NCBI RefSeq assembly: GCF_963378095.1
Contig: NZ_OY726397.1
Coordinates: 4,216,001 to 4,280,000 of the forward strand
Origin: Mycolicibacterium sp. MU0053
Lineage (GTDB): Bacteria > Actinomycetota > Actinomycetes > Mycobacteriales > Mycobacteriaceae
Length of the DNA: 64,000 nucleotides
Direction: 5' to 3'
The first letter of the stretch is position 1, and the number at the start of each line of letters is the position of its first letter. Shown here piece by piece: positions 20,960 through 29,170 of the stretch. The translations under genes and the position numbers were made by a program. Under the pieces are notes generated by a model. That model saw nothing but the letters and a program-made list of their open reading frames with translations. It made no database searches and had not been told where the DNA came from.

Positions 20960-22458
20960 CCCACATCGACGTCGGCGCGCTGATCGCCGAAGTGGGCGGC
21001 GACCCGTGGCAGGTGATGGCCACCCTGGAAGCCGGTGACCCCGGCCAGATCTCCGAGCTGGCACGAGCGTTCTACGAAGCCGGCGCGTGCGCCGAGGAAA
21101 CCAAGAACGAGTTCAAGGCGGCCACCGAACGCTTCCACGACTCGTGGAACCGGGAGAACGGCGAGCACCCCATCAACGACTCCGCCGAGGTGCACCGGGC
21201 CCAGACTCAGCTGTTCGTCCAGGCCGAACAACTCCCCCACATCGGCATCGACCTGCAGAACATCGCGGCCGATCTGGCCGAGGTGCAGCGCATGGGCAGC
21301 CTGAACATCGACAGCCTCAACGAGTACCTGGTGCAACTCGACGAGTTGATCGGCGCCGCGCTCGACGCGGACATGGACACCGACGGGTTCGAGAAACGCG
21401 CGATCGAGAAGACGAGCGCCACCCTCGGCGCCGTCGAGATCTACCGCGACAGCTATTCCGGAAAACTTCAAGAAGCGTTGACCGATCTGCGACACAAGCA
21501 CGGATACGATCCGGCGGCCATCGACGATGTCGACGGTGACGGCGTACCGGGCGCCGAACAGCGCGGACAGTCCGCAACCGAGCACTACGACGCCAACCAG
21601 CGCGTCAAGGACGAAGAATTGGTCAATGCACCCGGCGAGATGACCCAGGGAAAGGCCGACGCGGCGGGACGTCTGCGCGACTTCGCCGCCGTCAACGACC
21701 CCGGCGCCACCCCGGAGGCACGGCGTCTGGCCGGCGAACGCCTCGACGACTTCCGGATGGCCAACTTCGTCGGACCGCTGCCGAAGGACCCGATGCTGGG
21801 CGGCGACGCCCGAACCCGCGCACGGCAGCGCCTGGACATGCAGCGCCAACTCGAATCGGGTCGGGTCCATCTGGGCGACGGCCAGTACCACGAAGTCGGC
21901 TCCATGACGCCCGACCAAGCCACCGAAACCCTCAACAGCGGTGAGCAATTCGCGCGTGTCACCGCGACGAGGCAGGCCTTCACCTTACTCACCGTCAACG
22001 GGATGTCTCCGGACGGCGCCAAGCAAGTCATCACGAACCTGTTGAACGGCACGGGTCGCCTCGCCACTGGAGCCGAGGCCTACGGCGACGCCGTGCCCCA
22101 GGGCAAACACGCGTTGGTTACCGGTTTGTCCCCGGATGATGCAAAGGTGTTGGCGAAGTACGCTGGCCGCCTCGTGAGGGTGACCGATTTGATCCAGTTC
22201 GGCATGGCCTTTGACGACTGGCAGAACGGCGGCAGCAACGAGGACTTCGGCCGAAGCACCGGCACTCTCCTTGGCGGCATGGCAGGGTCTTACGGTGCCA
22301 CGCTGGCCGCGGGTTCATTCTTCGGCCCGGTAGGCACTGCCGTCGCCGCGGTAGGCGGACTGATCGTCGTCGGAGCTGCTGGTGGAAAGATCGGCGGCGG
22401 CGTGGGCAGCCTATTCGATCCCGCGCTGCTCAGTGGTGGCGGCGGAAGGAGTTGGTAG
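20938..22458 (+). CDS. Large ESX-associated protein, candidate toxin (module A)
   Basis: This 506-aa protein has no confident named family. Its N-terminus (GGDPWQVMATLEAGDPGQIS, then FHDSWNRENGEHPINDSAEV) is helical and WXG-like; a central conserved block lies at about 263-305 (RLAGERLDDF, GGDARTRARQRL). The C-terminus (about 439-495) is Gly/Ala-rich and hydrophobic, like glycine-zipper membrane-inserting segments. The paralogue at 27148-28719 aligns over most of its length. The GTG start at 20938 is supported by that alignment. The next gene is a membrane protein starting directly after the stop, as in toxin-immunity pairs. Toxicity is inferred, not shown. Confidence 0.7.
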   Translation: MVAYPRLTHIDVGALIAEVGGDPWQVMATLEAGDPGQISELARAFYEAGACAEETKNEFKAATERFHDSWNRENGEHPINDSAEVHRAQTQLFVQAEQLPHIGIDLQNIAADLAEVQRMGSLNIDSLNEYLVQLDELIGAALDADMDTDGFEKRAIEKTSATLGAVEIYRDSYSGKLQEALTDLRHKHGYDPAAIDDVDGDGVPGAEQRGQSATEHYDANQRVKDEELVNAPGEMTQGKADAAGRLRDFAAVNDPGATPEARRLAGERLDDFRMANFVGPLPKDPMLGGDARTRARQRLDMQRQLESGRVHLGDGQYHEVGSMTPDQATETLNSGEQFARVTATRQAFTLLTVNGMSPDGAKQVITNLLNGTGRLATGAEAYGDAVPQGKHALVTGLSPDDAKVLAKYAGRLVRVTDLIQFGMAFDDWQNGGSNEDFGRSTGTLLGGMAGSYGATLAAGSFFGPVGTAVAAVGGLIVVGAAGGKIGGGVGSLFDPALLSGGGGRSW

Positions 22459-22818
22459 ATGGCGAACACCTCGAACGACTTCTCAGCAGTCCTGGGCTAC
22501 CTAGGTATCGCGGCGCTGGTGCTCGGTGGGGTGCTCAGCACTTTCCCGCTGTGGAAGTCAGCGACACTGTCGCCCGACTCCATCGAACGCCGTGTGTACT
22601 GGACTAGCACCACACTCGCGATCCTGTTGTTCTTTCTCTCGGCATTGCCGAATTGGCGGGCCGGCTTGTTCGTTTCGGTCGCGGCGGCGTCGGTTGTCGT
22701 GGCGGTCGCCCTGCGGTGGACCAACCACGTCAAAGTCGGAGGGCGCATCTACGGCACACGTCGAAACCGAGGCGCAGACCGTCCTCCCGCGCTGGCACCA
22801 AGGCACAATGACGGCTGA
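22459..22818 (+). CDS. Multi-pass membrane protein, candidate immunity protein (module A)
   Basis: This 119-aa protein has three hydrophobic helices (LGIAALVLGGVLSTFPLW; TSTTLAILLFFLSALPNW; GLFVSVAAASVVVAVALRW) and a basic tail. The stretch ERRVYW...ALPN...GL.V...R matches QRKIYW...ALPN...GLIV...R in the membrane protein of module B, so the two are homologues. It begins immediately after the stop of the large protein gene. The pairing of a Gly-zipper protein with a membrane partner suggests protection of the producer membrane; this is inference. Confidence 0.7.
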   Translation: MANTSNDFSAVLGYLGIAALVLGGVLSTFPLWKSATLSPDSIERRVYWTSTTLAILLFFLSALPNWRAGLFVSVAAASVVVAVALRWTNHVKVGGRIYGTRRNRGADRPPALAPRHNDG

Positions 22819-22823
22819 ACCGC

Positions 22824-23678
22824 TCAGCTCGGCTCGCGCACGGTGCGTTGCCGCATCCCGCCCAACAATGCCACCAGCACGCCGACCACGACCAGACCGA
22901 TGCCCGCGGCCAGCGCGATGTTGAGCCACTGATGCATGCTGTCGGTCGCGTGCCGGATCAACGCATCGGCAATCTTGCGGATGTCAGCGCTGGTCTCCGC
23001 CAATGCCGCATCGACATAACGCCGGCCCACCTCTAGGCCCGCCCAGCCCGCCGCGCCCACCAAAAGACCTGATATCCCCAGGGCAGCAAGGGTTTTACCG
23101 CGTGATCGGGACGTGGCCAGCGTAAGCAAGGCGAGAACGGCCGCCAGCACCGTCGCACCCACGCTCACCCACGGCCCCCAGGTGGCGACGACACGCAACT
23201 GGCCCGGTCGAATCGAATCCGGCGCGTTCTGGGTCAGCGGCACCGGCAGCGTCGAGGGCACCGCGATGTCGAATCGCTCGAGCGTCGCGCTGAACGAGCG
23301 ATCCTGGAGCATCGGGGCCAGGTCGACCACCCAACGCCCCTGTGGATCCTCCCCCGAGGACACGGTGTCGGTGAACATCCAACGGTGCGCAAACCGGTTG
23401 GCCTGGGCGAACTGGGCGGGGAACGCCGATCCCGACGTATACGCCGATGCCACGTCGCGCAGCAGGTCCTGGTCGCCGGTGTAACCGAGGGCCACCACCT
23501 GCGTCGCCAATTCCCCGGCCACCGCCTGCTGCAGCGCTGGATCGGCGGCGGCCCGTTCGGTGAACGCGGCGTATCCGTCGATGTCGACCAGGTTGGTCTG
23601 GGCCCAGGCGGTCGGCAGCGCGACCGCCAGCGCCACTGTGGCCAACAGCCACAGCAATGCCGTGAGTACGAACCGCAT
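22824..23678 (-). CDS. Membrane protein of unknown function
   Basis: This 284-aa protein has an N-terminal hydrophobic helix (FVLTALLWLLATVALAVALP), which may be a signal anchor, an extracytoplasmic domain of about 145 residues, two central helices (ATVLAAVLALLTLA and ALGISGLLVGAAGWAGL) and a C-terminal helix (ALAAGIGLVVVGVLVALLGG). I do not recognise the family. The ATG at 23678 follows GGGGAGGGG. It converges on the module A membrane gene with a 5-nt gap. Confidence 0.65.
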   Translation of the reverse strand: MRFVLTALLWLLATVALAVALPTAWAQTNLVDIDGYAAFTERAAADPALQQAVAGELATQVVALGYTGDQDLLRDVASAYTSGSAFPAQFAQANRFAHRWMFTDTVSSGEDPQGRWVVDLAPMLQDRSFSATLERFDIAVPSTLPVPLTQNAPDSIRPGQLRVVATWGPWVSVGATVLAAVLALLTLATSRSRGKTLAALGISGLLVGAAGWAGLEVGRRYVDAALAETSADIRKIADALIRHATDSMHQWLNIALAAGIGLVVVGVLVALLGGMRQRTVREPS

Positions 23679-24085
23679 GGGCCCCTCCCCGCTTCTTGTC
23701 GCACTCGAACTTACCGAGCACGGCCCGCACGGCGTCGGCCCGGCCGCACTTCGCGAAATTTCCGGGTTGCTGTCATTCACGGTGCGCGACGGGTGCGCCT
23801 GGAACCGACCCTGAGATGCCACGCCTACCGACCGGGCGCTGCGGCGCCGGCATGAGCGCACGATCCGGTCACATCGCCATGAACCGACCCCCATGCACCT
23901 GCGCATTCAGCGCGATTGTCGTCCACGTCAACCCCAAATACGTTGGGGCGTAGCGATGCAACCGTGCGGACCTCAAATAATAAATTCATACCCGCGCAGA
24001 GTCGGCGGCAACCCTTAGCTATGGCCTGATCGGCGCGCAACGTACGTCTGGTTGGCCCAATTTTCGTTGTGTACGGTCCCCCGTC
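23679..24085. other. 407-bp intergenic region upstream of mbtL
   Basis: No coding region is supported here. It holds an AT-rich stretch (23972-23990, CCTCAAATAATAAATTCAT) unlike the surrounding GC-rich DNA, a small hairpin CCCCAA/TTGGGG (23932-23948), and TACGGT (24072-24077) 8 nt before the mbtL ATG as a likely -10. I looked for a 19-bp IdeR iron box and did not find one. Confidence 0.6.
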
Positions 24086-24349
24086 ATGGCGTCAACAGCA
24101 CACCTGACAGTGAGTAACTCGCTTTCCGAAATCTTTTGCGATGACCTGAATATCAATTCAAACCGGATCAACCGGGACTCCCGACTGGTGAACGATGTCG
24201 GGCTGGACTGGCTGGGCTTCGCCATCGCGGCCGCAGCGATCGAGGCCAAGCTCAACATCATTCTGACTGAGCAGGACTTCGTGGGCGCCAACACAATCGG
24301 CGAACTCGATGACATTCTGGATGCGAAAACCGGTGGGGGAATCCGATGA
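24086..24349 (+). CDS. mbtL: MbtL-like acyl carrier protein lacking the phosphopantetheine serine
   Basis: This ACP-fold protein of 87 aa resembles MbtL, the carrier for the mycobactin acyl chain. The helix II motif should read GLDS; here it is DVGLDWLGFAI, with TGG (Trp) in place of a Ser codon (TCG would differ by one base). The fold residues around it (SRLVNDVGLD, LTEQDFVGANTIGEL) are kept. Without that Ser it cannot carry a 4'-phosphopantetheine. It overlaps mbtM by 4 nt (ATGA). The start lies 8 nt after TACGGT. Confidence 0.75.
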   Translation: MASTAHLTVSNSLSEIFCDDLNINSNRINRDSRLVNDVGLDWLGFAIAAAAIEAKLNIILTEQDFVGANTIGELDDILDAKTGGGIR

Positions 24350-25932
24350 GTAGGCTCGTTGAACACATGACGTCGGCACTGACGTCGTCACCTCACGACG
24401 TGCACGTGCTCGGTCCCGACAACGAGTCGTGGACAGCGCACTCGTGGGGTGAAGTGCACGTTCGTGCCGAGAACTTCGCCGAGGCCATACACGACCACGG
24501 TCCGGCGGAAGCCGTTGCGCTGATTGGTGAACCGAGCATCGAACTGTTATCGGCGATATTCGGCAGCTGGTTGGCCGGCGCCAGCGTGGCACTGTTGCCC
24601 GGGCCCGTGCGCGGCGCCGATCCAGCGCAGTGGTCCCAAGCCACGCTGAACCGCTGTCGAGACATCGGGGTCTCATCGGTGTACAGCCATGGTGCGCGAC
24701 TGGCTGACCTGCAGTTCAGCGATGCCCGCGGTCATGTGCACGATGTCAGCGCCCTCGCCCATCCGCGTCGTTCGACCACGCTGCGCCCAGCCTCAACCGA
24801 GCGTCCGGCGATCTTGCAGGGCACCGCCGGTTCCACCGGGACTCCGAAGACCGCCCGACTTTCTCACGAGGCCGTGTTGGCCAATGTCAGTGGCATCACC
24901 GAGCGGGTGGGCATGCACCGCGACCGCGATTGCGGCCTTTCCTGGTTGCCGCTCTATCACGACATGGGTCTGATCTTCCTGCTGACCACCGCGATGTCGG
25001 GGTTGCCCGCGTGGCAGGCACCCACCTCGGCGTTTTCCGCCATGCCGTTCCGCTGGCTCGGCTGGCTCGACCACAGCCGCGCGACCCTGACCGCGGCACC
25101 GAATTTCGCTTACAACGTGCTCGGAAAGTACGCCCGCCGGTTGCCCGATTGCGACCTCAGTGCGGTGCGATTCGCCCTCAACGGGGGCGAACCCGTGGAC
25201 TGCGCCGGCATGGTCCGGTTCGCGTCGGAACTGGGCCGGTTCGGCTTCGACGGGGGCGCGCTGTCACCGGCCTACGGGATGGCGGAGTCCACCTGCGCGG
25301 TGTCGATCACCCCGCCCGGCGACGGCCTGCTGGTCGACGAGGTCCGCGTTGACACCGCGGAGGGCGAGAAAGTGCAACGGCATGCCATTCTCGGTAACGC
25401 CGTGCGGGGCATGGAAATTCGGATCGAACCCGTGGACTTTCCCGTTGCCGAGGCCGCGGGGCGCGACGCGGGTGAGGTCCAGGTCCGCGGCGAGTCGATG
25501 ATGACCGGCTATCTCGGCGATGCACCGCATGACGCCACGAGTTGGTTCGGGACCGGCGATCTCGGCTATTTCACCGACGACGGACTTGTGGTCTGCGGAC
25601 GGGTCAAGGAACTCATTCACATCGCGGGCCGCAATGTGTTTCCCAGCGAGATCGAACGGATCGCCGGCCAGGTACCCGGTGTGCGCGAAGGCTCCGTGGT
25701 CGCGGTCGGGTCGGCCGAGAAGAGCGCCCGTCCGGGACTGGTCATCGCCGCAGAGTTCCGTGGCGGCGACGAGGAAGAAACCCGAACCACGCTGGTGCGC
25801 AAGGTGGCTTCCGAATGTGGCGTGGTGCCCGCCAAGGTGCTGTTCGTGGAGCCGGGGACGCTGCCGCGAACGTCGTCGGGCAAGTTACGCCGGCTCGAGG
25901 TCCAGCAGACCTTGGTGGCCGATCGCGGCTAA
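24346..25932 (+). CDS. mbtM: Fatty-acyl-AMP ligase MbtM (FadD33-like)
   Basis: This acyl-adenylate synthetase of 528 aa is close in sequence to MbtM/FadD33, which activates the lipid tail of mycobactin and loads it on MbtL. Motifs: P-loop LQGTAGSTGTPKTARLSHEA (about 163-182), SWLPLYHDMGL, LTAAPNFAYNVLGKYARR, ALNGGEPVD, PAYGMAESTCAVS, GTGDLGYF and the C-terminal PRTSSGKLRRLE with the catalytic Lys. No other mycobactin genes (mbtA-K, mbtN) are in the window. Its stop overlaps the stop of the convergent mycothiol-transferase gene. Confidence 0.85.
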   Translation: MSRLVEHMTSALTSSPHDVHVLGPDNESWTAHSWGEVHVRAENFAEAIHDHGPAEAVALIGEPSIELLSAIFGSWLAGASVALLPGPVRGADPAQWSQATLNRCRDIGVSSVYSHGARLADLQFSDARGHVHDVSALAHPRRSTTLRPASTERPAILQGTAGSTGTPKTARLSHEAVLANVSGITERVGMHRDRDCGLSWLPLYHDMGLIFLLTTAMSGLPAWQAPTSAFSAMPFRWLGWLDHSRATLTAAPNFAYNVLGKYARRLPDCDLSAVRFALNGGEPVDCAGMVRFASELGRFGFDGGALSPAYGMAESTCAVSITPPGDGLLVDEVRVDTAEGEKVQRHAILGNAVRGMEIRIEPVDFPVAEAAGRDAGEVQVRGESMMTGYLGDAPHDATSWFGTGDLGYFTDDGLVVCGRVKELIHIAGRNVFPSEIERIAGQVPGVREGSVVAVGSAEKSARPGLVIAAEFRGGDEEETRTTLVRKVASECGVVPAKVLFVEPGTLPRTSSGKLRRLEVQQTLVADRG

Positions 25933-26456
25933 GTACCTGAGGGCGCGATTCCGCGTAGGTAGGCGGCCTGACCCAGATGCTGTGCGCAGTCGTCGATCAC
26001 GCTGACCAACCGCACACTGGCGGTCACCGGCGGATCCCAGTTGTCGTCGACGACGCGCGCCAGCTCGCCATCGGTGAGGGTGTCGACGTAGTCGAGCGTC
26101 ATCGCGTGCACGGCACGGTAATACCCGGCGAGTAATTCCGCGCTGGCGCGGACCTTGCCGACGTCGGCGCTGGAGTGCCCGTAGCCCATGGCGTCGCGCG
26201 GCAGGTCCAGTCCGAATCGGTCGACCCAGCCTTGCGCGGTCCACACCTGCTCCACGCCGGCGATGTCGGCGACCTGGAGATCCTGGCCGCGGGCGCTGTG
26301 CCAGATCAGCCAGGCGATGCTGTTGGCCTCCGGGGTCGGGCGGTAGAACGAAACCTCGTCCGTGAGCCCGTCGGTCAGCTCGTCGGAATGCTCGACAAGC
26401 CGAGTGAATGCGTCGCGCAACAGTTCCTGCACCGGTGCGTTAGGGGTGTCTGTCAT
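25929..26456 (-). CDS. DinB/DUF664 mycothiol transferase-like protein (Rv0443-like)
   Basis: This four-helix DinB-fold protein of 175 aa carries the DUF664 signature FYRPTPEANSIAWLIWHSARGQD (about 36-58) with a metal-binding His, and a second His in DDCAQHLGQAAYLRG near the C-terminus. It corresponds to Rv0443/MSMEG_0887, described as mycothiol S-transferase, a divalent-metal enzyme that conjugates mycothiol to electrophiles. The ATG is 7 nt after TAGCGT on the minus strand (26464-26469), so it is probably leaderless; the longer upstream frame is spurious. Confidence 0.8.
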   Translation of the reverse strand: MTDTPNAPVQELLRDAFTRLVEHSDELTDGLTDEVSFYRPTPEANSIAWLIWHSARGQDLQVADIAGVEQVWTAQGWVDRFGLDLPRDAMGYGHSSADVGKVRASAELLAGYYRAVHAMTLDYVDTLTDGELARVVDDNWDPPVTASVRLVSVIDDCAQHLGQAAYLRGIAPSGT

Positions 26457-26476
26457 GGCATCGACGCTACGCCGGA

Positions 26477-27163
26477 CTACCGCGATGGTCGACGCAAACG
26501 CAGCCCCACCGAGTGGGCAACGAGATAGCAGACGGTGAAGATCCCCGCCGACATCACCGTGACGAGGCCGAATTGCAGGTATTGGCCGCGTGCGATCCGT
26601 TGGCGATGCATACCGTCGCCGAGCCCGACTACTGCCGCGGGAACGGTGAGAATGAACAACCCCAACAGGCCGTAACCCAACGATTCGCCGTCGATCAGAT
26701 ACCCCAGCATGTTTACTGATCCGATCCAGATGGCAAAAACGGAAAGCCACCACACCTTTGAAGCAGAGGTTCGCGGAGTGTAGGGGTCTTTGCCATCCCC
26801 GCTGACTGGCAGATCTTCCACGCTGTCAAACGCGATGACTCGATCACCGATCTTTATCAACTGCGTACGAAAGTAAGCGGGAAGCACTAAGCAAAAGACA
26901 CAGAGCCCCGCCACGATCAGCCCAGTGCTGGCATTGGGAAGTGCAGCAATAAAGGCACAGGCTGCCGCTGAAAAAGTTCCACCCCAATAGATTTTGCGCT
27001 GCCTTGATAGGTCACCTCGGCTGCCATGGGGGATGACGGTTAGCGCGATACACGCCATTGTCAATACATAAAAGATCAGTGTGTGCGGCCGTTCGTTAGC
27101 TAGTTCGACTAGACCCCGCGTGTGGATGCTTACGGAATCGGCAAGAATCACTTCTTGATCCAT
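26477..27163 (-). CDS. Multi-pass membrane protein, candidate immunity protein (module B)
   Basis: This 228-aa protein has six hydrophobic segments (LIFYVLTMACIALTVIP to FGLVTVMSAGIFTVCYLVA). Residues about 46-100 (QRKIYWGG...IAALPNASTGLIVAG) align with the module A membrane protein; the second half is extra. The ATG at 27163 lies inside the end of the large protein gene (16-nt overlap) with GGAAAAG about 10 nt before it, so translation is coupled. Its role as immunity partner is inferred from context. Confidence 0.7.
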   Translation of the reverse strand: MDQEVILADSVSIHTRGLVELANERPHTLIFYVLTMACIALTVIPHGSRGDLSRQRKIYWGGTFSAAACAFIAALPNASTGLIVAGLCVFCLVLPAYFRTQLIKIGDRVIAFDSVEDLPVSGDGKDPYTPRTSASKVWWLSVFAIWIGSVNMLGYLIDGESLGYGLLGLFILTVPAAVVGLGDGMHRQRIARGQYLQFGLVTVMSAGIFTVCYLVAHSVGLRLRRPSR

Positions 27164-28719
27164 TCGATAGTCTTTTCCACCGCGACTTGACCGCCGAACG
27201 CGCCCGCTGTCCCAAACACCAGAGCACCCACAAAGGCGCCCGGGGGCCCGGCCGCTGCTCCTCCAACCGAGGCGCCATAGGGAGCCAGCGCCCATGCGCC
27301 GGCTACCGCGCCCCCAGTTTCGGCCGCCACCTCAACAGGCGACCGATCATTGACGAAAATATCGTAGAGGCCTACGCCCAACGTGAGCGCGCTACTGACG
27401 CGTCCCATCCGTCTGCCAACGTCGCTCAACGCCCGGATATCCGCCTCGCTGAACGCAACCCCTGGACCCCAGTGGCGGCCGTTCGGAAGCAGTTCCGAGA
27501 ATTCGTTCACTGCGTCCTTGCCGGCCCCGAACACCTTGCTCGCCGCGTTCGCCGCATCCAGATACTCCTGCGGCATCGCGCCCCGGGAAATCCCGTCGAC
27601 CATGGCCCGCGCCCCATCCGGCGATACCCCGCAGTCTTGTAATTGCTGGTACAGCTTGGTCAAGACGTTGGCCCGATCCCGAACTTCCATATCGTTCATC
27701 AACCGCGTCGCATCATCAGCTGACATGTCCAACGGACTCCACGGCAGCTGACCGTCCTGGAGTTGACGCTGCAGTGTCAGACGCGTCCGGGCCCGGTCGC
27801 GCATATCCCCGCCCATCACCGTGTCTCGGGGCACCGGGCCGATCGAGTGGACCAGGTTGAAGTCTGCCAGCCGACTGCCCGCCAGGCGCGCGGCCTCGTC
27901 CTGCTCCCGGGCATCGCCGTAGCGCGCCGCGCCGTTGGCGGGATCGGTCACGCTTTGGTAGTCGTCAAGTCGGCGGTCGGCGGCAATCTGACCCATCGTC
28001 CAGTGCAGATGTCCGTGTGGATTCAGCCGCCGCGCCTCGTCGGCGACGGCCTGATCCTTGGCGAGCTGACCGGAGCGCTCGTACTCCGCCGCAGCTTCCT
28101 GCGGCGTATCCCCTGGCGTCCCGTCGGACCCGTCGATGGCTGCCGGGACATACCCGGCCCCCATCATTTCCGTTTCGGCGCCTTGGAGCACCACGATGTA
28201 GGCCCCGCGGGTGTAATCGACCTGCAACAGTGCGGCTTTGGTGAGCTGCTGAGCCTCGCCGATGAGCTCCGAAGCACGGAACGGCAGCTCGTTCACAACC
28301 GCACCGATCTCACCGTCGATGTCGTGCAGGTCGGCATTGAGATCCCGGATCGTGGCAGCACTGTCCCGCTGCGCCGTCGCCAGCGCAGCAGCGGTCTGCT
28401 GCAACGCCACCGCGATCTTGGCCAGCGCGTCCGGCTGCCCGCCCAGAGCGGCGCTGACCTTCTGCACCTCCGCGGCGTCGTTGATCGGATGCTCGACGGT
28501 GTCCTCCCGGTCCCAGGACTCTTCGAACTGCCGCTTGGCGATGTTGAACTGTTCATCGGCGTCCTTGAGGTGCCCGGCAGCCTCCCGGAACGCGTCTGCC
28601 AATCCGCTGATCTCCCCCGGGTCGCCCTCCTGCAGTTCGCGGTCGGCCTCCCACGGGTCCCCACCGGCGGCCGCGACCAGCGTCGCGGTATCCAGCCAGC
28701 GCAAATTGGGCTTGCTCAT
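27148..28719 (-). CDS. Large ESX-associated protein, candidate toxin (module B)
   Basis: This 523-aa paralogue of the module A large protein shares GGDPWEADRELQEGDPGEIS near the N-terminus, FEESWDREDTVEHPINDAAEV, AGSRLADFN and GGDMRDRARTRLTLQRQL (about 278-320) and the SPDGARAMVDGISRGAMP segment. The C-terminal region (about 463-515) is again Gly/Ala-rich and hydrophobic (GASVGGAAAGPPGAFVGALV) but diverges from copy A and ends in a short charged helix (VEKTIEWIKK). The conserved N-terminal body with a variable tip fits polymorphic secreted effectors. Divergent from the EspC-like gene of this module; 142-bp spacer. Confidence 0.7.
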   Translation of the reverse strand: MSKPNLRWLDTATLVAAAGGDPWEADRELQEGDPGEISGLADAFREAAGHLKDADEQFNIAKRQFEESWDREDTVEHPINDAAEVQKVSAALGGQPDALAKIAVALQQTAAALATAQRDSAATIRDLNADLHDIDGEIGAVVNELPFRASELIGEAQQLTKAALLQVDYTRGAYIVVLQGAETEMMGAGYVPAAIDGSDGTPGDTPQEAAAEYERSGQLAKDQAVADEARRLNPHGHLHWTMGQIAADRRLDDYQSVTDPANGAARYGDAREQDEAARLAGSRLADFNLVHSIGPVPRDTVMGGDMRDRARTRLTLQRQLQDGQLPWSPLDMSADDATRLMNDMEVRDRANVLTKLYQQLQDCGVSPDGARAMVDGISRGAMPQEYLDAANAASKVFGAGKDAVNEFSELLPNGRHWGPGVAFSEADIRALSDVGRRMGRVSSALTLGVGLYDIFVNDRSPVEVAAETGGAVAGAWALAPYGASVGGAAAGPPGAFVGALVFGTAGAFGGQVAVEKTIEWIKK

Positions 28720-28827
28720 GCCCGCCCCCGCAATCCCCGCATCCGCACGCGGGAAAATCTACCGTCTGGACGAGAGACCACAACTCACCTTTTCCGAGCT
28801 GCGCATTCCGTGCAGAGAACAAGTGAA

Positions 28828-28855
28828 TTGCGCCGGCCCAGCTAACCTCGATAAT
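28828..28855 (+). promoter_or_regulatory. Promoter of the module B EspC-like gene
   Basis: TTGCGC (28828-28833) and GATAAT (28850-28855) are separated by 16 bp and stand 6 nt before the ATG at 28862. This is the clearest -35/-10 pair in the window and implies a leaderless transcript. Confidence 0.6.
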
Positions 28856-28861
28856 GGACTC

Positions 28862-29170
28862 ATGTACGTCAACACCGCGGGCTTGCGCGCCGGGGGCACC
28901 GGCTCGTACAACTCCGCCGACCACGCGCATCAAAGCGCAGGCACGCTGTCCCGCACTGCGGTGACGTCGGGAATCTTCGGCACCTTCTCCGAGGCCAAAG
29001 CTTTCGGGCGAAGGGTCCTCGGCGTTCACTCACACCATGTGGGCCTGATCGAGCACCACACCGAGCAGCTCGGCAAGATCGGCGACCACGCCCGCTGCGT
29101 GGCCACGGGCTTCGACGACATGGAACGGCGCAACGAGGCGCAGATCCGCGCCGTCCGCGACGCGTTCTAA
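28862..29170 (+). CDS. EspC-like ESX secretion-associated small protein (module B)
   Basis: This 102-aa protein is homologous to the module A small protein: M-V-xxLRAGGTGSYNSADHA, a central FSEAKAFGRRVLGVHSHHVGLI helix and FDDMERRNEAQIRAVRDAF at the end. It fits the EspC/DUF2580 family of ESX-associated proteins. In this module it is transcribed divergently from the large protein instead of upstream in the same operon. It has its own -10 (GATAAT) and a leaderless ATG. Its stop overlaps the stop of the convergent VOC gene by 4 nt. Confidence 0.72.
   Translation: MYVNTAGLRAGGTGSYNSADHAHQSAGTLSRTAVTSGIFGTFSEAKAFGRRVLGVHSHHVGLIEHHTEQLGKIGDHARCVATGFDDMERRNEAQIRAVRDAF

Noticed and set aside
23950..24085. 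An IdeR iron box before mbtL
   Set aside because: No sequence resembling the 19-bp TTAGGTTAGSCTAACCTAA consensus was found; the only partial match is a TTAGCTATGG stretch.
20642..29170. Canonical YxxxD/E type VII export motif in the module proteins
   Set aside because: Not seen at the ends of the small proteins, so export through ESX is inferred only from EspC-like similarity.
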